Positions 15,975 through 21,763 of a stretch of 21,763 nt of DNA are shown here, piece after piece. The DNA lies in contig CAZNNH010000102.1 in the NCBI GenBank assembly GCA_964574335.1, forward strand, positions 1-21,763. The letters are read 5' to 3'. The stretch is from CAZNNH01 sp964574335 (GTDB lineage: Bacteria; Acidobacteriota; Vicinamibacteria; Fen-336). The notes under the pieces were generated by a model. The model did no database searches and had not been told where the DNA came from. It worked only from the letters and a program-made list of their open reading frames with translations. Each line of letters begins with the position of its first letter. Positions within the stretch are counted from its first letter, which is position 1. The position numbers and the translations under genes are program-made.

Positions 15975-16561
15975 TCGGACCCGCCCGGCGAGCCTCCCCG
16001 GTCGGTGTCGGGCGGCTCGACGTCGCTGCGGTAGACGACCATGTCCTCGAGGGTCTTCTCCCGTCGCGAGAGCTGCTCGATTCGCCCCTGGAGCTGAAGG
16101 ATCCGGTTCTTGTGCTCCTGCAGCTCGAGCTGGTGCCGGGTGGCCTCGACCGCCAGGTTGTGCAGGATGGGAAGGATCGGACGGATCCGCCGGTAGATGT
16201 CGTGGTTGATCCGCGTCTGGTGGGCGATCGACCAGATCATCGGGCCCGGGTTCCAGAACAGCTTCTGGATCGGTCGCAGCAGGCGGCGGACCCGCTCCAG
16301 AAGGCGGCTCTTGCTGCTTTCGTAGATGGTCTCGGCGGAGAAGCGGAGGTCCCAGTCGGCGGTCTGGCTCTCGGCCAGCAGCTCGGGCAGCAGCTTGCTC
16401 TCGAACTCGTGCGCCTGCAGCACCGTGTTGAGCCGGTGCTCGGCGATCTCGCGGATCTCCTCTTCGGTGTAGAGCCCCCGCTTCTTCTCTTCGATGCGCT
16501 TTCGGATCGAAGACATGATCTCCTGGACGTCGACATCCTCGGACTTGATCTCGAAGCTCAT
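15971..16561 (-). CDS. Small helical protein 1 in the polysaccharide operon (function unknown)
   Basis: 196 residues, ATG at 16559-16561 with GGAGG four bases upstream. Residues 10-23 read VDVQEIMSSIRKRI, followed by a charged segment (GLYTEEEIREIAEHRL), DWDLRF at 69-74, a basic helix (SRLLERVRRLLRPIQKLFWN) and a C-terminal coiled-coil-like stretch (RILQLQGRIEQLSRREKTLE). The last 20 residues are acidic and disordered. No signal peptide or enzyme motif is seen. It resembles, from memory, the N-terminal extension of some SAM methyltransferases in polysaccharide loci, but here no methyltransferase domain follows. It is paralogous to the protein at 13218-13682. Likely an accessory or scaffold protein for the next glycosyltransferase; this is inference. 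Confidence 0.85.
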   Translation of the reverse strand: MSFEIKSEDVDVQEIMSSIRKRIEEKKRGLYTEEEIREIAEHRLNTVLQAHEFESKLLPELLAESQTADWDLRFSAETIYESSKSRLLERVRRLLRPIQKLFWNPGPMIWSIAHQTRINHDIYRRIRPILPILHNLAVEATRHQLELQEHKNRILQLQGRIEQLSRREKTLEDMVVYRSDVEPPDTDRGGSPGGSD

Positions 16562-16612
16562 CCACCCTCCAGTAGGGGCGCCCGGCGCCGCCGCCGGACC
16601 ATCGCCACCCGG

Positions 16613-17521
16613 CTAGAGCCCGATGGGCATCGGGGCGCCCTTCGCCGTGTACACGATCGCCACCACCGCCAGCGCCCAGAGGGCGACATTCAGCAGCAGC
16701 GGCCGATCGGTGAGGAGGATCTCGGTGGGGCTGCCTCCCTGCTCCCGCCGGTGCACCAGGTAAAGATAGCGGAAGATCCCGTACAAGACGAAGGGGATGG
16801 TCCAGGACAGCCGGTCGGTCTGGTACTTGGCGATGGTGTCGGGGGCCATCGTGTAGAAGGCGTACGCGGTCACGCAGGAGGCGGTGACCACCGAGATCAT
16901 CTGGTCGAGAAGGTAAGGGCTGTACTCCGACAGGGTGGCCCGGTGGCCAGCGGCGTGGGTCTCGGGCAGCGAGGTCAGCTCGTGGCGGCGCTTGGCCAGG
17001 GCCAGGAACAGGGCCAGCAGGATGGTGCACACCAGCAGCCAGTCGCTGACCTGGACACCGATCGCGACCCCGCCGCTGACTGCGCGCAGCACGAAGCCGA
17101 GGCTCATCGCGATCACGTCCAGGATCACCACCTGCTTGAGCAGCAGCGAGTAGAGGAGGTTGAGCGCCAGATAGGCCAGCGCGCACAGCAGGAACGCGCC
17201 CCCCAACCCGAGGGCCCCGACCAGGCAGAGCGCCCCGAGAGCGATCGCGGCCCAGACCGCCTGTGATGCGGGCAGGGCGCCGCTGGCGACCGGCCGGAGT
17301 CGCTTGATTGGGTGCAGCCGGTCCCGATCCGCATCCACGATGTCGTTGACCAGATAGACGACGCCCGAGAGGCCGCAGAACAGGACGAAGGCGGCGCTGG
17401 CGCGCAGCAGGGGACCGGTCTCGAACAGGTGCTTGGAGAGGGCCAGTGCTGCGAAGACCAGCAGGTTCTTGGTCCACTGGTTGGGACGCAACGCCTGCCA
17501 GAGGGGTCTTGCCCTCGTCAT
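16613..17521 (-). CDS. UbiA-family prenyltransferase, decaprenyl-phosphate phosphoribosyltransferase-like
   Basis: 302 residues, polytopic (about eight to nine helices). WQALRPNQWTKNLLVF at the N-terminus and N59-D60-x2-D63-x3-D67 followed by HPIKRLRP are the diagnostic pattern of the branch that includes mycobacterial DPPR synthase (Rv3806c). Later, RATLSEYSPYLLDQM is the second conserved loop. The expected reaction joins phosphoribosyl pyrophosphate to a polyprenyl phosphate at the inner membrane, giving a lipid-linked ribose phosphate that can feed ribo- or arabinofuranose polymers. ATG at 17519-17521 is chosen because homologues begin about 10 residues before LRPxQWxKN; AGAGG lies upstream. 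Epimerase partners (DprE1/DprE2-like) are not in the window, so ribose rather than arabinose, or another UbiA reaction, remains possible. Confidence 0.87.
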   Translation of the reverse strand: MTRARPLWQALRPNQWTKNLLVFAALALSKHLFETGPLLRASAAFVLFCGLSGVVYLVNDIVDADRDRLHPIKRLRPVASGALPASQAVWAAIALGALCLVGALGLGGAFLLCALAYLALNLLYSLLLKQVVILDVIAMSLGFVLRAVSGGVAIGVQVSDWLLVCTILLALFLALAKRRHELTSLPETHAAGHRATLSEYSPYLLDQMISVVTASCVTAYAFYTMAPDTIAKYQTDRLSWTIPFVLYGIFRYLYLVHRREQGGSPTEILLTDRPLLLNVALWALAVVAIVYTAKGAPMPIGL

Positions 17522-17619
17522 CAGAAGGACCTCTGCCGTGGTCGTGGAGCGGTCCGGCCGGAACTCACCCTCGGCAGCGCGCAAGGAGCGCTTCGGCTCG
17601 GCTTGACGGCCGACTCTGG

Positions 17620-17641
17620 GTGCCGCTCCCGGGTGCGGCAC
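17620..17641. repeat. Hairpin between the STAS gene and the polysaccharide operon
   Basis: GTGCCGC and GCGGCAC form perfect 7-bp arms around TCCCGGGT. It lies 14 bp downstream of the STAS stop on the minus strand. No T tract follows, so it is at best a weak attenuator or RNA-processing hairpin. No clear promoter is visible in the remaining part of this 133-bp gap, so read-through from the STAS promoter into the operon is plausible. Confidence 0.4.
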
Positions 17642-17654
17642 GGGCCTTGGTGAG

Positions 17655-17993
17655 CTAGCTGAAGCTCTGGACGCCTTCGTCCTCGGAGTCGTAGGTCTCG
17701 AAGACGGTCAGCAGCTTGGTGATCGAAAGCAGGTCCTGGATCTTCTTGGTGAGGTTGATCAGCTTCAGCTTGCCGCCCTTGCGGCTCACCGTGGTGTAGC
17801 AGCGGACGATCTCGCCCAGACCGGCGGAATCCACGTACGGCACGTCGGCCAAGTTCAGGAGCAGCTTCGTGGCGCCGCCGTCGACCAGCTTCGTCACGGC
17901 ATCTCGCAGGGCATCATCACCTTCGCCGATGAGGATCTTCCCGTGAAGATCGAGGATGGTCACGTCACCGACCTGGCGCTCGACGATTTTCAT
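17655..17993 (-). CDS. STAS-domain anti-sigma-factor antagonist (SpoIIAA-like)
   Basis: 112 residues, a single STAS domain of usual length. MKIVERQVGDVTILDLHGKI, then LLLNLADVPYVDSAGLGEIV with the phosphorylatable serine S56 in DSAGLG, then GGKLKLINL. Proteins of this kind bind an anti-sigma or switch kinase and are controlled by phosphorylation of that serine. The ATG at 17991-17993 has AAAGG/GGAG upstream. No partner kinase or PP2C phosphatase is encoded in the window, so the switch it belongs to lies elsewhere. It has its own TTGACA promoter and sits 133 bp upstream of the polysaccharide operon in the same direction, which suggests but does not prove a role in controlling it. Confidence 0.92.
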   Translation of the reverse strand: MKIVERQVGDVTILDLHGKILIGEGDDALRDAVTKLVDGGATKLLLNLADVPYVDSAGLGEIVRCYTTVSRKGGKLKLINLTKKIQDLLSITKLLTVFETYDSEDEGVQSFS

Positions 17994-18018
17994 GGCGGCC
18001 TTTCTCCGATGAGGCTAG

Positions 18019-18033
18019 TTTCCCGAACGGAAA
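18019..18033. repeat. Inverted repeat TTTCC-CGAAC-GGAAA in the STAS leader
   Basis: Perfect 5-bp arms with a 5-base centre, placed about 5 bp downstream of the STAS -10 and thus around the expected transcription start. It could be an operator or a short 5'-leader stem. Confidence 0.35.
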
Positions 18034-18037
18034 GAGG

Positions 18038-18067
18038 AAGCTAACATAGCGCCTCCAGCACTGTCAA
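18038..18067 (-). promoter_or_regulatory. Sigma-70-like promoter of the STAS gene
   Basis: On the minus strand, perfect TTGACA (18062-18067), then an 18-bp spacer ending in TGT, then TAGCTT (18038-18043). Reading the hexamer one base earlier gives TTAGCT with a 17-bp spacer. The TGnTAGCnT form matches the promoters at 648-676 and 6930-6958. Confidence 0.65.
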
Positions 18068-18153
18068 CGCTGGCCTGGGAGCCCGCCCCGGGGGGCCAGC
18101 CAGGGGGCCGGAGTGGCCGGGGAGCCTCGGCCGCACCGCCGGGGTCGGCCACC

Positions 18154-18162
18154 TGTGATAGT
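18154..18162 (+). promoter_or_regulatory. Possible extended -10 of pta
   Basis: TGT followed by GATAGT. No good -35 is visible. The expected transcription start is near 18169, giving a leader of only about 8 nt before the ATG at 18177. Confidence 0.35.
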
Positions 18163-18176
18163 GTGCCGATTCCAGG

Positions 18177-19184
18177 ATGGATCGGCTCACCGAGCTCCAG
18201 GCGGCGGCGCGCGCTGCCGCACGGCACATCGTCCTGCCCGAGGGGACCGAGCCGCGCACGGTCCGCGCGGCCGCGGACGCGGCCCGGACCGGATTGGCCC
18301 GGGTCACGGTGCTAGGTGACCCGGACGAGGTCGCGCGGGCCGCCCGGGAGGCGGGCGCCGACCTCCGAGAGGTGGTCGTCTCCCAGGTCCCCGGCCACGG
18401 CCGCGAGCTGGACGCCGCCGTCAGGGCCTTCATGGAGCGCGCCGGGCCGCGTGGCGTCTCCACCGCCGAGGCCCGGGACCTGCTGCAGGATCCTCTGCTC
18501 TGGGGTGCGGTTCAGGTGTCCCGGGGGACCTTCGACGGGTTGGTGGCCGGCGCCCGCTGCACCACGGCCGAGACCCTCCGTGCCGCCCTGCGGGGGATCG
18601 GCACCCGGGATGGCGTGGGCCGCGTCTCCTCGTTCATGCTGATGCAGCTGCCGCGACCGGACCACGGCGAGTCCGGAACGCTCCTCTTCGCCGACTGCGG
18701 CGTCAACCCGGACCCGTCCGCGTCCGAGCTGGCCGAGATCGCCGTGCTGACGGCCGAGAGCGCCGGCCAGCTACTGGGCGTCACGCCGCGGGTGGCGCTG
18801 CTTTCCTTCTCGACCCGGGGCAGCGCGCGCCATCCGCGGGTCGACAAGGTCGCGGAGGCGACCCGGATCGTGCGCGCCCGCGCCCCGGAGCTGCTGGTCG
18901 ACGGGGAGCTGCAGGCCGACGCCGCGCTGGTGCCCGAGGTCGGCCAGCGCAAGGCCCCGGGCAGCAGCGTGGCCGGGCGGGCCAACGTGCTCGTGTTCCC
19001 CGACCTCGACGCCGGGAACATCAGCTACAAGCTGGTGGAGCGGCTGGCGGGGGCGCGCGCCGTGGGCCCGATCCTCCAGGGGCTGGGCCGGCCCGCCAAC
19101 GACCTCTCGCGGGGCTGCTCGGTCGACGATATCGTCGACCTGATCGCCATCACCGCCCTCCAGGCCGCGGCGGAGCGCCGATAG
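18177..19184 (+). CDS. pta: Phosphate acetyltransferase
   Basis: 335 residues, the usual length of the short single-domain Pta. It interconverts acetyl-CoA plus phosphate with acetyl phosphate plus CoA in the cytoplasm. Diagnostic blocks are present in order: HIVLPEGTEPRTVRAA; DGLVAGARCTTAETLRAAL; FADCGVNPDPSASELAEIA; LLSFSTRGSARHPRVDKV with the catalytic Ser-Thr-Arg region; DGELQADAALVPEV; APGSSVAGRANVLVFPDLD; and GRPANDLSRGCSVDDIVD. The ATG at 18177 directly follows CCAGG, leaving no room for normal Shine-Dalgarno spacing. It is divergent from the STAS gene and converges on rpsU. No acetate kinase gene is adjacent. Phosphobutyryltransferase is the main alternative, but the motifs favour Pta. 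Confidence 0.93.
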   Translation: MDRLTELQAAARAAARHIVLPEGTEPRTVRAAADAARTGLARVTVLGDPDEVARAAREAGADLREVVVSQVPGHGRELDAAVRAFMERAGPRGVSTAEARDLLQDPLLWGAVQVSRGTFDGLVAGARCTTAETLRAALRGIGTRDGVGRVSSFMLMQLPRPDHGESGTLLFADCGVNPDPSASELAEIAVLTAESAGQLLGVTPRVALLSFSTRGSARHPRVDKVAEATRIVRARAPELLVDGELQADAALVPEVGQRKAPGSSVAGRANVLVFPDLDAGNISYKLVERLAGARAVGPILQGLGRPANDLSRGCSVDDIVDLIAITALQAAAERR

Positions 19185-19194
19185 CCGCCGAGGA

Positions 19195-19230
19195 GACAAG
19201 AAAAGGGAGTCGCGCACGCCCGCGACTCCC
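19195..19230 (-). terminator. Intrinsic terminator of rpsU
   Basis: A perfect 10-bp stem GGGAGTCGCG / CGCGACTCCC around CACGCC (19205-19230). On the minus strand it is followed by TTTTCTTGTC, a fair U tract. It begins 12 bp after the rpsU stop. On the plus strand the hairpin lies 20 bp after the pta stop but lacks a T tract, so it may only partly stop pta transcripts. Confidence 0.85.
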
Positions 19231-19241
19231 CTCTCGGACCG

Positions 19242-19439
19242 TCAGGCCGTGTCGCGGCGGGCCTTCTTGCGGTTACGCTTGCGCGCCAGCGCCTGCTTTG
19301 CGCGACGCTTGTCCCCAGGCTTCAGATAGAAGCTGTGCTTCTTGATGTCCTTGATGATGTCTTCCTGCTGGACCTTGCGCTTGAAGCGGCGAAGGGCGTT
19401 TTCGATCGACTCACCCTCCTGGACCTTGATCTCGGCCAA
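19242..19439 (-). CDS. rpsU: 30S ribosomal protein bS21
   Basis: 65 residues: AEIKVQEGESIENALRRFKR near the N-terminus, then KHSFYLKPGDKRRAKQALAR and a very basic tail. This is the standard bS21 length and pattern. bS21 is a late-assembling small-subunit protein involved in initiation. The start is TTG at 19437-19439: it gives M-AEIKV, where homologues begin, and AGGAGG lies 10 bases upstream. An in-frame extension to 19601 exists but has no conserved sequence. It has its own promoter and a strong terminator, so it is a monocistronic unit on the strand opposite to its neighbours. Confidence 0.95.
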   Translation of the reverse strand: MAEIKVQEGESIENALRRFKRKVQQEDIIKDIKKHSFYLKPGDKRRAKQALARKRNRKKARRDTA

Positions 19440-19547
19440 GAGCGAAACACCTCCTATCTTTCCTGAGATTCCGGCAGACCGTCGACGACACGCCATCCTC
19501 GAACCGGGACGGGCTGGCGTGCGGCTTCCCCGGGGAGCCCAGCGCCG

Positions 19548-19576
19548 ATCGTAAGGGGCGGGCCGGGTGGTGTCAA
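19548..19576 (-). promoter_or_regulatory. Sigma-70-like promoter of rpsU
   Basis: On the minus strand, a perfect TTGACA (19571-19576), 17 bp and TACGAT (19548-19553). It has no TG extension. The leader to the TTG start is about 100 nt. Confidence 0.65.
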
Positions 19577-19636
19577 GCAACCAGCGAGGAATCAGTAGCA
19601 TACGGCTCGAGGCCGGTGGAGACGGAGGGCCTCATG

Positions 19637-19645
19637 TGTCATGAT
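19637..19645 (+). promoter_or_regulatory. Possible extended -10 of rsmI
   Basis: TGT followed by CATGAT, about 20 bp before the GTG at 19666. No recognisable -35. Weak evidence. Confidence 0.25.
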
Positions 19646-19665
19646 TCGCCCCGCAGGAGGGCCAG

Positions 19666-20562
19666 GTGAGTCCCCAAGGAGACGTCTCAACTCATTCTCC
19701 TGGAACACTTTACGTGGTCGCGACCCCGATCGGCCACAGCCAGGACCTAACGCTGCGGGCCCTGCGCGTGCTGCGCGAGGTGAGCCTGCTGGCCTGCGAG
19801 GACACCCGGCACACCGCACGCCTCCTGGCCAAGCACGGAATCGCCACCCCCCGGACCTCGTTCTTCGAGCACAACGAACGATGGAAGGGGGATCGGATCC
19901 TGGAGGTGCTCCGCCAGGGGCGCGACGTGGCCCTCGTGAGCGACGCGGGCACCCCCGGCATCTCGGACCCGGGCTACCGGCTGGTCCGGGACGCGCGCCA
20001 GGAGGGTCTGCCGGTGATTCCGGTACCGGGGCCCAATGCGGCCATCGCCGCCCTCTCGGTTTCGGGCCTGCCGACCGACCGGTTCCTGTTCGTGGGCTTC
20101 CTCCCCCCACGGGGCTCAGCCCGCCGGGCCGCGATCCAGGAGCTGTCCGGCGTGCGCGAGACGCTGGTGATCTACGAGTCCCCGCTGCGTACCCTCGACC
20201 TGATCGACGGCCTGATCGACGCCTTCGGCGACCGGCTTGGCTTCCTGTGCCGGGAGGCCACCAAGCTCCACGAGGAGTACCTGAGGGGCCCCCTGTCCGA
20301 GCTCCGCTCCGCCCTCGCCACCCGTACAGCGGTCAAAGGAGAGGTGGTCCTGGTCGTGGAGGGAGCCCCGAAGGCGGCGCCGAAGGAGGTGGCCTCGGAC
20401 GGCGACCCGTCGCTCGAGACCCTCTATGCCCGGCTGAAGGGCGAGGGTCGGACCCGCCGCGAGGCGGTCAAGGCGGTGGCCAAGGCGGTCGGCCGGCCGG
20501 CGCGCGAGGTCTACGCCCGGATCCTGGAGCTGGAGACGCAAGCGGACGCGCCGGAATCATGA
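19666..20562 (+). CDS. rsmI: 16S rRNA (cytidine-1402-2'-O)-methyltransferase
   Basis: 298 residues, tetrapyrrole-methylase fold. RsmI transfers a methyl group from SAM to the ribose of C1402 in the decoding centre of 16S rRNA. Motifs: GTLYVVATPIG near the N-terminus, ACEDTRHTARLLAKHGI, FFEHNE, ALVSDAGTPGISDPGYRLV, PVPGPNAAIAALSVSGLPTDRF and GFLPPRGSARR, then a basic C-terminal domain (RREAVKAVAKAVGRPAREVY). GTG at 19666-19668 has a perfect AGGAGG five bases upstream. The usual TPIGN-L-x-D motif reads TPIGHSQD here, an unusual but probably tolerated change. The gene stands alone or reads into the photolyase gene 75 bp downstream. Confidence 0.95.
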   Translation: MSPQGDVSTHSPGTLYVVATPIGHSQDLTLRALRVLREVSLLACEDTRHTARLLAKHGIATPRTSFFEHNERWKGDRILEVLRQGRDVALVSDAGTPGISDPGYRLVRDARQEGLPVIPVPGPNAAIAALSVSGLPTDRFLFVGFLPPRGSARRAAIQELSGVRETLVIYESPLRTLDLIDGLIDAFGDRLGFLCREATKLHEEYLRGPLSELRSALATRTAVKGEVVLVVEGAPKAAPKEVASDGDPSLETLYARLKGEGRTRREAVKAVAKAVGRPAREVYARILELETQADAPES

Positions 20563-20637
20563 CCGACCGGCACCCGCCGCCGAGTCGGGCAAGCGGGCCT
20601 GCAGCCTCGGGCGAAGGGACGAGGGTAGGATGGCGTC

Positions 20638-21763
20638 GTGGCCCACTACGGCGATGCCCGGCAACGACCGCTGAACGACGCCCGAATCGCCGCCTCTGGG
20701 GACTACGTCCTCTACTGGATGCAGATCTACCGCCGGCTCGAGCGCAACCACGCGCTCCTCCACGCCCTCAGAAGCGCCGAGGAGCTCGGCAAGCCTCTGG
20801 TCGTGTACGAGGGGCTGAGGCTAGACTACCCCTGGGCCAGCCGGCGGCTCCACCGCTTCGTGCTCGAGGGCATGTGGGCCAACAGGACCCGTGCCGGAGA
20901 GCTGGGCCTCAACTACTGGCCGTTCGTGGAGACCGAGAGGGGACTGGGGCGAGGGCTGCTCCGCCGGCTCGCCGAGCGGGCGTGCCTGGTGGTCACCGAC
21001 GACTTCCCGTGCTTCATCGTCCCGGCGCAGAGCCAGGCGCTGGCCCGCAAGGTCACGGTCCCGGTGGTCGCGGTGGACTCGAGCTCGGTGGTTCCGCTCT
21101 CGCTGCTCGGGCCGGTGGTGTCGGCGGCGGCGCACCTCCGGCCACGAATCCACAAGGCCTTCGCCGAGGCGTGGCCCCACCGTGCGCCATCCAGGCTGCG
21201 CCTCGCGCCGCGGGTGGCCCGGCGCGTCTCGCCGCCGTTCGAGGCCTGGCAGGCACGGGACGTGGCCGCCTTCGTGGACTCGCTCCCGCTCGACGCCACC
21301 GTGCCCCCGGTGCCGCAAGCGCCGGGTGGAACGCCGGCGGCACGAGCCCGCCTGCGCGACTTCGTGAAGCACAGGCTGAGCGGCTACGCAGAGCGGCGAT
21401 CGGAGCCGCGCCCGCCCGACGAGGGGCACGGAAGCGGCCTCTCGCCCTACCTTCACTTCGGCCACATCTCGATCGAGGAGGTGGTGGAGAAGGTGCTGGC
21501 CACCACCGGCCGATGGACGCCGGATCGGCTGCGCCTCGACTGTCGGGGGAGGCGCGAGGGCTTCTTCTGCGACGATCCCGACGTGGGCTCCTTCCTCGAC
21601 CAGGCCCTCATCTGGCGGGACGTGGGCTTCCAGTGGCACCGGCACCGTCGCGCCGACGCGGCGGCGCTGGAGAGCGCGCTGCCGGCCTGGGCCCTTCAGA
21701 CGCTCGGGGCGCTCGCCGCGGACCCCCGGCCATTCCTGTACTCGACCGACCGGCTCGAGGCCG
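20638..21763 (+). CDS. Class II DNA photolyase-like protein, C-terminus off the window
   Basis: At least 375 residues; the frame is open to the right edge. The N-terminal antenna-domain block YVLYWMQIYRRLERNHALL, followed by a PLVVYEGLRLDYPW stretch, is typical of class II CPD photolyases. LSPYLHFGHISIEEVVEKVL and, near the end, LPAWALQTLGALAADPR with FLYSTDRLEA belong to the FAD-binding half. The protein should repair UV-induced cyclobutane pyrimidine dimers using FADH- and light. GTG at 20638 is the first start after an in-frame TAG at 20626, with AGGA seven bases upstream. The segment normally reading RELxxNF is WRDVGFQWHRHRR here, so it belongs to a divergent subgroup and its activity is less certain than its ancestry. 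Confidence 0.85.
   Translation, partial: MAHYGDARQRPLNDARIAASGDYVLYWMQIYRRLERNHALLHALRSAEELGKPLVVYEGLRLDYPWASRRLHRFVLEGMWANRTRAGELGLNYWPFVETERGLGRGLLRRLAERACLVVTDDFPCFIVPAQSQALARKVTVPVVAVDSSSVVPLSLLGPVVSAAAHLRPRIHKAFAEAWPHRAPSRLRLAPRVARRVSPPFEAWQARDVAAFVDSLPLDATVPPVPQAPGGTPAARARLRDFVKHRLSGYAERRSEPRPPDEGHGSGLSPYLHFGHISIEEVVEKVLATTGRWTPDRLRLDCRGRREGFFCDDPDVGSFLDQALIWRDVGFQWHRHRRADAAALESALPAWALQTLGALAADPRPFLYSTDRLEA

Noticed and set aside
15975..17477. Upstream extension of the type-I glycosyltransferase frame (open to 17477)
   Set aside because: The extension is a shadow of the UbiA-like and small-helical genes. Paralogues start at the QRYG region, matching TTG at 15974.
17641..17660. GGGCCTTGGTGAGC resembling the -10 region of the shared promoters
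   Set aside because: It has no TTGACA at the right distance, the hexamer does not match, and it lies at the 3' end of the STAS gene.
1..21763. CRISPR arrays, transposons, tRNA or rRNA genes
   Set aside because: No regularly spaced direct repeats, transposase motifs, or cloverleaf/rRNA sequences were seen when reading both strands by eye.

Overview
The window is about 21.8 kb of GC-rich, densely coding bacterial DNA. It has many GTG and TTG starts and many 4-bp stop/start overlaps. The gene content points to a Gram-negative phylum such as Acidobacteriota or a related lineage (inference): an outer-membrane barrel with a carboxypeptidase-regulatory domain, an NtrC-type regulator, a DUF4388 protein, a STAS protein and a class II photolyase. 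No tRNA, rRNA, CRISPR array, insertion sequence or phage gene was seen. No gap between genes exceeds about 250 bp.

Left part (1-9723). A cyclase-family hydrolase runs off the left edge on the minus strand. Reading rightward on the plus strand are: a TonB-receptor-like outer-membrane protein; a two-gene two-component system (a membrane histidine kinase with an extracytoplasmic PDZ domain, overlapping a sigma-54-dependent response regulator); and a two-gene unit of a DUF4388 protein overlapping a GT-C-like membrane glycosyltransferase.

Middle part (9760-17993, minus strand). This is a surface-polysaccharide assembly operon. In transcription order it contains a STAS protein, a UbiA-family prenyltransferase resembling decaprenyl-phosphate phosphoribosyltransferase, and then seven tightly packed genes. 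These seven fall into a repeated trio: small helical protein, type-I GT4 glycosyltransferase, type-II GT4 glycosyltransferase. The trio occurs twice and is followed by one extra type-I enzyme. The two small proteins are homologous to each other and have no function I recognise. This duplicated three-gene module is the most interesting structure in the window.

Right part (18177-21763). Housekeeping genes: pta (plus), rpsU (minus, TTG start, with a clear terminator and promoter), rsmI (plus) and a class II photolyase-like gene (plus) cut off by the right edge.

Regulation. Three upstream regions share a promoter of the form TTGACA, 17-18 bp, TGnTAGCnT. Several others carry a TGn-extended -10. 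This suggests a local housekeeping promoter style in which the extended -10 offsets weak hexamers.
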